This document shows positions 50,521 to 60,772 of a DNA stretch of 64,000 bases, piece after piece (positions within the stretch are counted from its first letter, which is position 1; each line of letters opens with the position of its first letter). The stretch is from Todiramphus chloris collaris (Eukaryota > Chordata > Aves > Coraciiformes > Alcedinidae), in NCBI GenBank assembly GCA_025345505.1, contig JANVCC010000062.1:12140712-12204711 (forward strand), in the 5' to 3' direction. The notes beneath the pieces are model-generated. The model did no database searches, had not been told where the DNA came from, and saw only the letters and a list, made by a program, of their open reading frames with translations. The translations under genes were made by a program, and so were the position numbers.

Positions 50521-53500
50521 ACCCTGCTCTCTCCAGAAAGAAATAACTCCCACTGATTCAAAGTTAAAATAATTGAGACAAGATAAATTTTGGATAGCTT
50601 TTCAGTCAAAATCCACATCTTTTTTTGTCTTTCTTCTCTACTTCTCTGTTTGAAACACAGCTCCTTATCACATGTTTTTTTTTTCCTTGACAAAGAAGTG
50701 CCAAAGAAGAGAAAGGGAGCCGAGCGGGTTTCCAGCCCGGCGGCGGAAGCTGCGCGACAGAGGACAGTCCCAGCCTGCAGCTGCCATCTGCTACACAAAC
50801 AAATCCAGACTGAAAAGTCCATCTGGTGCTCCTCTTTCAGCTGCGAAACTATCAATTAGTTCAGGTAACAGCTTGGTAAAATAAAAGAAGTGCTTGTGTT
50901 GGATCAATTGTCCCTATTAAAAAAGTCGGTGAAAACACCACCTCCACTCTCCTCTTCCCTTGCTTTTCACCGCTTGCACTAACCAAGCTGCCTCCGTTCT
51001 GTCACGCTGGCTGCCCCGTATATGATCACTCGGTTTGCATCTATAAAACGAACAAGCCAGAGCTCAGCATTCTTCAGTGAGGCAGCAATCCCGGTTAGCA
51101 CTGGTTAAGAAGAAGCTTGCCTGGCCTGGATCTGCTGATAGCCCTGGGCCTATCTTTAAGTTGAACTTAGGCTGGCTCTCTTTCCCTGTGCTGAACCAGA
51201 GCGGTCCAGCCTGCTACAAGAGATACAGGCAGCACAAAATGCAAGAGATGAAGTGGCACCGTGTTAGTTTGATCTCACAACCTCCTTTCCCTGAAGCAAA
51301 GTCTCACACCAGAGCAAACATTTGTGGCGAGGGCTGGGCGGGAACAGGCTGGATTTCTCTGCCACTTCAGTCCTGTAACACGGATGCAGCCCAGCAGCAA
51401 ACCAAGCCCTCCCACTTCTGTTTAGAGTCAGCTTGTCCTGGCCTAGCAGATTGGCAGATCCTCCAACAGGGATCTACAGCAACAACAAATGGTTAAAAGA
51501 AGTCCATTATTGCTAAGGAATAGAAATCAATAAACGACCATTGGCTTTCTTGGTTTGCACAGCCTATAAATTCCTATTCCTCTGGCTTATTTCAAACTAT
51601 ATGCTTAGTCATGAGCTTTTCTACAGATGGAGACCAAACAAAGCCTGGGAGATTCCCAGCTGCCTGGGTTCTGCATAACCTCTATCGTCACTTCAGTACA
51701 GAGCAATTGCCACAGCAAGGACTTGCAGCCCAGGGATTTACATATAAAGCCTCGTGCCCCAATCTTTGCCTTTTAATCACAGAAGCCACTCAAAGGGATG
51801 TGGCATATATTGGAAGGAAAAAAACTGTAAGGCCAAACTCTAGAAAATCATATATGAAGACTGCACGCCAGGTTTAACAAGTGGGAAATAAAAAACACTT
51901 TAAGGAAAATATGTGTGTTGTACTGATGACTGAAAGTACGCAGAAGCCTGAAGTGATCTGCAGTTACCTGTCAGGGCAACCTGCCCATCTGCAGAGATCT
52001 TCTGAGCTAGACATTTTTCAAACTGGACAAGCATTTTTTTTTATTTAGCAAGGGGAAAATGTGGGTGAGTTCACAGGTTTGACAAACAAAAACTCTGGAT
52101 CAGAAAATGCATATTCTTTGAGGAAGATTAAATTCAGAGCTGGATCTGCCTCTGGTGCTTGGGTTCCTTTTGTTAACAATGTAAGATTGTATCCCAAACG
52201 AGTCATTCAAATGAGACGAAGTACTGCTCTTCTTGCACTGTCTTCCTTTGGATCTGATCCAGGGGTCATTAAAGTAGCAAGATCTGAGGAACCTCTAGTC
52301 ATCCGTGAATTCAAGAATAGTTTTTTTAATTTAAATTGCCTCTATAAGGCCTTTTTCTTCAGTGCCACCATCTCCCTCATATAAAAAGCTCTAAAAATGG
52401 CAGCTGCTTCTGTTTTCACTACAGTACAGTTTCCATAGTCATATCAATGTACTTTTATATTCATACATGGCAATTTAACTCCATAGAGTGCTTAAAGAAT
52501 GAACGTCAGTGCTATGATTGTCCTGATCCTGGTTTTGAGGCTCTAAAGCATTCGGAAAAAAAAAGATAAAGAACCCCCCCGCAAACTCTCAGCAAGTGCC
52601 AAATCCGTGTCCCCACAGATGGAATGGGATGGAGGGGGTGCAGAGCTGGTGGTGCCTTGCACATCTGCATGCACACACTAGGCCATTTGTGAGTGCAAAA
52701 CTCTGCCCATGTAACTTTTTATGTGTCCTACCTCTTGAACATACCTTTGAAAAGGCCGTTTGGTGAAACCCATGAAAACCAAAGGACACTCCGAGTGCAG
52801 TCTCTGTCTGTCCAAGTTTCATCCTGCAAGCCAGCCGGAGTGAATATGAGCCTCACTACGGCAAATGCTTCTCCCACCTACTACTTGCTCATGGAAAAGA
52901 AAAGAGCTGCAGATGCCAGGACGGGAAGAGCTTGGAGAGACACAAGATCAGCTTAATGACAAGAGCACCTTTGTTGGAGAGCCGCAGAGTCTTCTGCCCG
53001 CCGGCCCCGTGCAGGAGGTGCTGCAGGTGGGCAGTCAGTTATGCGCACGAGCACTTGTTCGTCAGAGGGCACCAGAGGATTTTGGTTTTCCCTGGCTGCA
53101 TGCTAAAGGCTGTTTTCCCTCCTGAACAGGCAGTGCTGTGTCCCCGGCATCTCAATCCCACATGTTTAATGCTGGTGCCCAAGCTTGGCGGGCAGCAGCA
53201 CCGAGGACTCACACGGAGCTCAGGAAGGGACTAATCCTGCCCAAAGCCGCAAATCGGGAGGTTTAACTTTACCCTGTGAGGAACCTCAGTGGAGAGACTC
53301 ATGTAAGCAAAAATGTGCATGGGCATATAGATCTGCAGAATTAAGGCTTTCATACGTGTTACAAACATACGGCTGGGGGTCTTAATATTTATGAATCACC
53401 CCAAATTCCCAAGACATTTCACAGGTTATACATACAGAGAATATTGTCAGCCAGGTCCTACTATAGGAAAACATTTCCACTTGACACAAAGGCTTAATTA

Positions 53501-54460
53501 CGCTCATAGAAGACCTGTTGAAAATAATGTGATTTTGGTACAAGTCCAAAATTAGTCCTAAGTGCTTTTCTGAAGAAGGACGGAATAGAACATTTACCTA
53601 AGTGCTTTCCTAAGTTCTGGCTTCAGTGATGTGTAACCTGGCTTTGAACTCATTATCGCTTAACAGTGCTCTGAGCTGTAGAACATCTGAAGACAGGGAC
53701 AGAAAAAGAACTTTCCTGAGCAAAAGTGCAGGTAGAATTGGGGAAACAAAAGCAGAAAGACTCCTGACCCAGATTTGCTAGGATGCCTCTTTTGAAAGGC
53801 CACAGTACACTGATATGTAAAGGTATGTCTCACCCAGACTAGAAACCTCCCTCTGCCAGTGGGTACCTCTGGTCCCTGAGGGACCACATCTAGTATGGGA
53901 TACCTAGGAAAAGAGCATTCACAGTGTGACCCCTCTCCAAAATCCTTCACTAACTCCTAGCCATACTGGCAGGTTCTCAGTTCCCACCTATGTGACACCC
54001 CTTGAGCACTGCTCCCTTTATAATGATTTTGCTGGGCAAGGGCCCCAGTTCAGTACCAACTGGGAGTTTCACCTCCTGCTTTGCTTTTCCTCAGACCTCC
54101 CCTGCTTTGCTGTCCTGTGGGTGACTCTGCTATGGCAACAGATAATTGGTCAATCTATCCATTGAGATTAACTTAATTAAGTTCATGAAATAAAACCAAG
54201 ACTTTGCCACAGCTCCTCTGAAACTCAAACAGTATGGCCAGGAGTTTTTTTGTCTGTGTGCTGGGCTGCAGCGGGCAGATGTTAAAGGATCACTGACAAC
54301 TTGGACATCGTGTTCATGATGTTCCTGTGACATGTAGCACCCAGGCACCAGGCCTAGAGAAGAAATTGTACCAGCGTGTGCACTGTCCATAGGCAGACCT
54401 GACTGTATAACCAGCTTCACTCTTTGCCCTGCAGTCATCTGAGATGAATTTCATTCCTGT

Positions 54461-54490
54461 GTGAAGAGCCACTATTTAGTGGCTCTTCAC
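54461..54490. repeat. Perfect hairpin, 14-bp arms, 2-nt loop
   Basis: Arms GTGAAGAGCCACTA and TAGTGGCTCTTCAC are exact reverse complements separated by TT. It lies in the RNF150 3' UTR region, 340 bases from the solo LTR duplication. In RNA it would form a stable stem, though it is shorter than a usual pre-miRNA. Confidence 0.9.
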
Positions 54491-54826
54491 TATTTACACC
54501 ATTTAGTGTAAGCACCACTTATATCCCATTTCAGCATTACTTCCAGAGCTCAAGTGGCAGCTGATGCAGTACCTTGTGCAACTCTCTTGTGCAGGGGTGA
54601 ATTTCAGCATCGGTTCCCCTGATGTTGCGAGCCTTTCCCATAGCAGCAAGGAATAAAAAAGGTATTAAAGAATAAGGAAAATACAATTACATAACCACAA
54701 ATATTGGCAAGACTGACCTAGCTGCAGCCTCTGGAACAATCTCTAACTTTCTTTTTAAACCAAGCAGATTTCCAGCTGCCTGTATCTCTTTAATTAAAGT
54801 GATGTCCTTTCAAATGGTTTATAAAA

Positions 54827-54831
54827 ATGTA
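54827..54831. repeat. Target-site duplication, left copy (ATGTA)
   Basis: Identical to 55555-55559 on the other side of the solo LTR. Confidence 0.85.
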
Positions 54832-55554
54832 TGTTGGGATTTTGGGGAGTTATTCTGTTTTCCCTCTTGTCTTAAAGAATTTTTCCATACTTGTTTGTCA
54901 GGGAGGTAAATGGCTGTACTTAAGAGACAAAAGGACCTGGCCACAGGGGGAGGGGTCCGGCCAGCCGAAAAAAGGGGGTTGGGTGGAGCCCCTGGGGCTC
55001 TCACTTGGTTTGCTCCCTGCATTCGAGGAGGAGAAGCTGCCCTCGTGGTGCAGAGACCTCATCCCCGCTGCGTCTCCTGCTCTCCCTGCTGCCTACCGAG
55101 GATCCTCTGGACACCGGGATCAGCTTGGAGTGAGGTCGTCCCTGCTTTGCCTCCTGCTTTTCCTCCTACCCCTGCTGTCTCCCGAGGATCCTGCTGGACA
55201 CCGGGATCGGCTGCCCAGGGGGTTCGTGACGCGGGCTTTCCGTCGGGCATTGCCCCGTGGGGACTGAGCTGGCTCCGGAGCAGCGGGGAGACCATCGCGC
55301 CCTCCCTGCTCCCCGGGAGCCCCGAGAGGCTGGCACTGGGTTCCTGGTGCTGTTCGTTGGTACTACCGTAGTTGTTTGTTTGCCTTGATATATATATATA
55401 TTTAGTAAAGAACTGTTATTCCTATTCCTCCTATCTTTGCCTGAAAGCCCTTTAATTTCCAAATTACAAGCATTCGGAGGGGAGGGGGTTGCATTTCCAT
55501 TCCAAGGGGGGCTCCTGCCTCCCTTGGCAGACACCTGTCTTTCAAACCAAGACA
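54832..55554 (+). mobile_element. Solo LTR, complete (723 bp), antisense within RNF150 3' UTR region
   Basis: Begins TGTTGGGATTTTGG and ends AACCAAGACA, with TG...CA termini, flanked by identical ATGTA repeats at 54827-54831 and 55555-55559. The 5-bp duplication again suggests an ERVL-like element. The family differs from the 20.9-kb copy. The middle is GC-rich with an approximate two-copy tandem duplication (period about 86 bases, the GAGGATCCT marks at 55098 and 55184). The 3' part has an AGTAAA poly(A)-like hexamer at 55404-55409. No viral coding sequence is present. On the RNF150 strand it carries no AATAAA and one ATTAAA (55456-55451). Confidence 0.88.
55066..55215 (+). repeat. Internal tandem duplication in the LTR (period about 86)
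   Basis: Two imperfect copies of a CTCCTGCT...CCGAGGATCCT...GGACACCGGGATC block, with anchor points at 55098 and 55184. LTR U3/R regions often carry such repeats. Ends are approximate. Confidence 0.6.
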
Positions 55555-55559
55555 ATGTA
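55555..55559. repeat. Target-site duplication, right copy (ATGTA)
   Basis: Identical to 54827-54831 on the other side of the solo LTR. Confidence 0.85.
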
Positions 55560-57528
55560 ACAGCACATTTCCGGATCATGGTTTTGTAGGATGGTTAGGC
55601 TGTGCTCCTTTGCCACAAAGCTACCCTGCATTTTAGGGAGTGAGAACATTAAAGCAAAAAACCAAAAACAACAACAAAAAAAACCCCTATAAAATGAATT
55701 AAGTTCTAACTGGACCGAAAAGCACAGGGTAAAAATTTTCCTTCTTCCTTTACTACAGCAGCAAATTGGCTGACATTTTAGGGATAGTTCTAAACACATT
55801 TGCTCCTGAATAAGATCTGACAAACTCAATTTTGACTGGAAGTTGGTTTCCACACCTAATGAGTAAATCCACAAGGAGATTAAAGGCAGCAAGAACCTTA
55901 ACAGTTGAATTTTGAGATGCCACCATGACACAATCAAGTCAAAATGTTTGACCTCTCCATGAAATTTCAGTCTAAGATGAATTGTTTGATTCTATGGACT
56001 TACTCAGGAGGCAGTAATGTGATTCAAATCATCTGACTGTCAACAGAAACCATTTACTCTTGTATAACAGTGAGCTAAAAATGCTTCTTCACAGTTGAGT
56101 ATTTTGACTGAAAAACGAAATTGCACGCTGAACAAGTCACACTAAGTTTGTCCCTGGAAAGCAGAGCTCAGCAGGAACTAAAGCATCATCACAGGTCATT
56201 ATTATTTAGGTGGTTTGATTTATGTTAGTTCTGTTTATTTTCAATTTCCCTCCCCTCTGCCCAAAATATTTTGGTATACATATCTATATACAAATTGCAA
56301 GTCTTCCTTTATGCTTGCCAGAATGTTGACAGGGACTTCGGAAGGCAAGAACCACCTGAACTCTTGTGTTTGATAACAAGCAGGCAAAAAGCTGCCATCA
56401 AAACATAAGTGAAATGCACTAAGAATAAAACCTCAAACAAAAGAGGAAGTAAACATTTCAACCAGCTGCCTCCCGCTTCCGTGTCTGACACTGACGTCAG
56501 CATCTCTAGACCCTTTCTAAGAATATTCTCATCATCCATGTAAAGTACGGCTGTTACCAAGCCATCTCTGGAAGCCTCTCAAGACTTGCTAACTCCCTTA
56601 GCCTGCTGGTCTGGTTTTGGTCTGTAAAGTTAAGAAAAGACATGATGTTATGCTAGATCTTCCTTTCCAGCTATTGAATCGTGACTTGAAGGAAAGCTTT
56701 CGATGTACTGACAACTGCTAATAGCATAAAAAATAGCAAAGGACTACGAGGACACAGCGAAGCTTTAAGCTTTGCTTTCTCTTCTTCATACTGTACGACA
56801 TTTGCCTAGAGAGCTCTAAGTAAAAACCAACATAATGCAGTTTTCACTCAAATCTTAGCAATCTCTGTTAATTCAGAGCTCTCTTACAAATAAATAACTT
56901 CAGAATATACCACTTCCACGGCTCCTACTTGATGAAAGCAGGCTTCACATTAATGCAGGGTGCTGGTGCACCATCCTTCTCGAAGCTGTGTGTACTTCGT
57001 GTAGAAACAACAAGGCAATGATAAATTCTGGGATCAGCTCATGAGTTGACCAGTGAATGGGAATTCAGATTTCTGGACTGAACTCTTGACAAAGCTGGGG
57101 TCAGTTAACAAAACAGAGTGTCCATCCGTAACAAACTATAACCAACCAAGCAAATGTAACAAACATACATCTTTTCAAAACAAAACAAACAAAAAAACCT
57201 CGATCGACCAAGTGTAGAAAACACTCAAGCTGTCGTTTCAGTTGCTTATTTGTGAGCCACTGAAGAGTTACATGACTGCTCTCAAGCACATGGGTAAACT
57301 GGAAGCGTTCATCTCCCATGTGAACAAAATGAACGTATGCAGACGATGAAACCGCATCCAGGCGGACACAACTGTTGCTATTGCTTTTCAGGACCATCTC
57401 AGAATGGAGTGTGCAGGAGTGACAGTGCTCTGGAGGCATGTGCATGACTGGTCCAAATCCTAGAAAGCTGACTCGGTCCCTCCCTGTGACCCTCCCCTGT
57501 AGTTTAGTGTTGGATCTCTGTTTGTTTT

Positions 57529-57647
57529 TCAAGACTTCACCTCTTCGCAGTCTTGATCAGTGGAAAGCTCCACGTCGGACAGTCCAACCTCCATTGCCAT
57601 AATCAATGAAATATCTGAATCACTGCTGACTGCTGGCTCCTGTTCAT
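57529..57647 (-). CDS. RNF150: RNF150 terminal coding exon (C-terminus and stop)
   Basis: Encodes the last 38 residues of RNF150, a PA-TM-RING type membrane E3 ubiquitin ligase with an N-terminal protease-associated domain, one transmembrane helix and a cytosolic RING-H2. The sequence EQEPAVSSDSD is followed by ISLIMAMEVGLSDVEL and the acidic end STDQDCEEVKS, then TGA at 57531-57529. I recognise this as the conserved RNF150 carboxyl tail. The acceptor is a pyrimidine-rich tract ending in CAG at 57650-57648, and the exon begins with the last two bases of a split codon. The tail lies beyond the RING, so no zinc ligands are in this window. The rest of the gene is off the right edge. Finding it upstream of TBC1D9 on the same strand matches amniote synteny. 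Confidence 0.95.
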
Positions 57648-60600
57648 CTGTGAGGGTAGAAAAAACAGGAAGAGTGCATTACAGTCACATCTTTCTGGAA
57701 ACGTATTACTATTTTATAGTTCTGCAGATGGGACCCAGAGTTTCTCTTCCACTGAGGTTGTGCTTAGATTCCAAACTTCACTCTTACTCTGTCTAAAGCT
57801 TTTCCAAAATACCAGAAAGCCATGAGAAATCCTCCTAATCCTCCCAGCGCTCTCCATCCAGGCCTTTCATCTCCATGACCTTCCTCCCACTGCCTGAGCA
57901 CTTCCCTCCCCATCACATTTCACTTCCTCAAGGTGGCATTGTCCTACCGTCCCCATAAAGGCAGCAACTTGAGGGCAAAGTCACAGGTACCCGGTGGAGC
58001 GAGTCAGCCAACAAGAAAACATTCCTAACAGGAAAAATATCTGTCCAAACCCTCATTAGGTGACAGAACCTCTGTTAGCAGAGATTTTTAAGAAGGTACA
58101 AGGCTAATGCAATATGGGCGTTGTTAGTTCTGCCCCAGGACTCGGGACAAGGCTACCTGCCTTCTCAGGCGCCTTCTCCCATTCTTCTCCAGTCTCTTTT
58201 CACCCTTCCCTCTAATTGGAAAGTACCTTGCACATTCTTGATACAGGCCAAAGGGATCTACCTCAATCCACCATGATCCCCAAAACACTAAGAGTCAGAT
58301 CATTGACTTTTGCCACACTGCAAATCCCATCAAAAACACAAGCATAAGAGAAGTAACTTCTGTTTGTTTCGACCCCACAGCACTTAGTATGTGTGTGTTT
58401 AGTAGCAGATAAAGCCAACAGATCTTAAAGGACAAAAAGCTAATTTTGCTTCAAGAACAGTCAGAAGCAGAAAAGCACACTGGACCTTTGGGGAGACTTT
58501 CAAAGGCATAAAAATCCCATAGGTGGCTGCGTTCCTGACAGAAAAAGTTGACGGCTCCCATTTTCAAATAGTTTAATTACGATGTTTATACTGTAAAAAT
58601 ACAATGTATTTAAATCTGTGGCAGTTTTTCCTTTATATAATTTATTTTTCAGACAACAGAAGCAGGGCTTGATGGATGCTGAAAAGTCTAAAAGTTGAAT
58701 ATTTAAGAATTAGTAAGTAAGAAGCATTGCAGCGGAGCGGGGAATATAGTAACTCCTCGCAGTTTAATTATTCACTTGAAGCTAAGTGAACACAATTAGT
58801 CTTCTCTCAAGAGGTGCATGATTTTTAAATCGGTTTTAGGGAAAAAAACCCATGTATTTACTTGTGCTGGGATTAGACCTCATGTTCTCCAGAGAAAGCC
58901 TGAGTGGGGGCTGCATTATTCAAACTGAAAGAGCTTTCCTTTATAACCTTCCCAATTTTCACCCTGGATTATTTTTATACTTTCTTGATTGCAAGATAAA
59001 TAATTAATGCACACGACCTCTTTATATCTGTGTATTTTGTTCCTATCAATATGACAGTAAACATTTCAAGGCATTGCTTCTGACTATAAATGTTTCCACT
59101 GGAGGTGGAGGAAGTACTTATAAACTGAATGGGATCTCCTGCAGACTTCAGTGGGCTCCAATGACGTTGAACCATTAGGTGAACTGCTAGATCCAAGAGT
59201 ACAGAAGTGCATCCCACACACCTCCAAGTCCTAAAGCGTCATATGTAGCAATAACAGCTCCCTGCTCCAAAACAATGTGGTTCCAGACCACTGGATTTCT
59301 TATCATTCTCCTATAACTAATAGGAATCTTAAAAACAATGAAAATGATGCCGTGAATGTTGACCTAAGAGCAAGTTTCTACTTGCATGACAGAGCTTGTG
59401 AGGCTTAGCTGTGTTAAATGGCTGCTTGAAGCACTCTTGGGATAAAGGTGGTTTTCAGCTGAACTAGCTGCACAGGAAAGAAGGGCTGGCTGAACGGTGA
59501 CAGCCATATGCAGGCTGAAGAGGCAGGCAGAGCTGCCCACACCAAATGTCAGAGCATCAAACGAGAAGCGTCTATGGTGCTGAAATGTTACTTCGAGAAT
59601 TGTTGTTCCTTCTAGGTTCGCAACTGAGTTCAAGACAGAAGCAGATTTGCAGCTCACCTACCAACTGTCTGACCTATGCACAGGAACACCTGCTTTCTGA
59701 ACCAACAAAATGGAGATTTACACTAAAAATCCTATACAATTATTCAAATTCTTGGATCTTAATCTTTCCCAAGTGTGGGCTTTGTACTTGGTCTTTTTTG
59801 GGAGTGAAGTGCAGGTCTGCAGGAACAACAAAAAATAAAGGCCATGCCTATGCCCTGACATTGCTTTTCCAGTGCTGCCAAAGTTCCTAGAAACACGAAC
59901 GCTCCACCTTCCTGGCTTGCTAACCGTGCGGCTGTTGAAAACCCTACAGCTACAGCCTGCTGCCTCAGCAGAGTGAGGATCAAACCTCAGACATCCCCAT
60001 CCCTTGCAGGCAAGGTGTGAGCACTGGGATGCTTTGGAAGACACGGACAACACAAGGAAAGGAATCCATATCTCAGCATTATGCTCTTGCTCTTGCCAAC
60101 AGGAGTGCTGCTACTGGCTCCAGCATGCACAGGATGAAGCTCTGGGAGGCTGCAGAAGTTACACCGTATATGGATCAGCTGTAGGTAACTCACCATGGCT
60201 CCTCCACACAACACAGGCTTTCTAGACTCTGGTGGTTTGTTTTGGTTGCGGTTTTATTTTTTTTGGTCAGCTTCTTAACAACACGAGCCAGCACAGTTAG
60301 TGCCATTTGTTAAAGGTAAGCAAACCTCAACTGAACTGCAAGTGCCAGGAGCTTAGCCTGCATTTTGCACGCCTGGTTTTCAGACCCTATTTACAGTGAC
60401 AGAGCTTATACAATCACACACAGCTTCTACAAAAGATGTCCTACTCACTGTTGAAAACTTTAATGTCCTTTTTGCAAACTTTTTAAAAAATATGGTGTTT
60501 TTCTTAAAGCCCTGAAGTCAGGTGAGGATCTCACATTTCAGCGAAGATCTCGGCTTTCACTTAAAAATAAATGAATCTTAAGAAGCAAAAAAAGAAATGA

Positions 60601-60746
60601 AGAGTTTAAAAAACCAGACCCCTAATTTCTAGACAGATTTTATGTTAGAATATCTGACTTGTGATTTCAGATGTTTGAGACTGTCTAACAACATACATTA
60701 TTATATTTCCACTGTGGTTTATAGCACTTCATGCCACAGGCATAAA

Positions 60747-60772
60747 GCCTTTTGCTTAATGAAGCAAAAGGC
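60747..60772. repeat. Perfect hairpin, 11-bp arms, 4-nt loop
   Basis: Arms GCCTTTTGCTT and AAGCAAAAGGC separated by AATG, in the last intron of RNF150. Confidence 0.9.

Larger units (their letters stand above)
48955..57528 (-). other. RNF150: RNF150 3' UTR (probable extent about 8.6 kb)
   Basis: Sequence downstream of the RNF150 stop. No intron signal is needed, and the first clearly terminal-looking AT-rich block with a canonical AATAAA ends near 48.96 kb. Mammalian RNF150 also has a very long 3' UTR (from memory). Other minus-strand AATAAA hexamers at 56234-56239, 52040-52045 and 49950-49955 could give shorter isoforms. The tract contains a solo LTR in antisense (54832-55554) and a perfect hairpin (54461-54490). 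The proximal kilobases are secure as UTR; the distal end is inference. Apart from those elements it is AT-rich sequence without coding potential. Confidence 0.5.

Noticed and set aside
54827-55371. Open frames of 146-153 codons in the 54.8-kb LTR
   Set aside because: They lie within a GC-rich LTR. No gag, pro, pol or env features are present, so they are not viral genes.
57101-57532. 143-codon open frame on the minus strand adjoining the RNF150 stop
   Set aside because: It starts in a different frame at the end of the RNF150 coding sequence and continues through the 3' UTR without similarity to any known protein.
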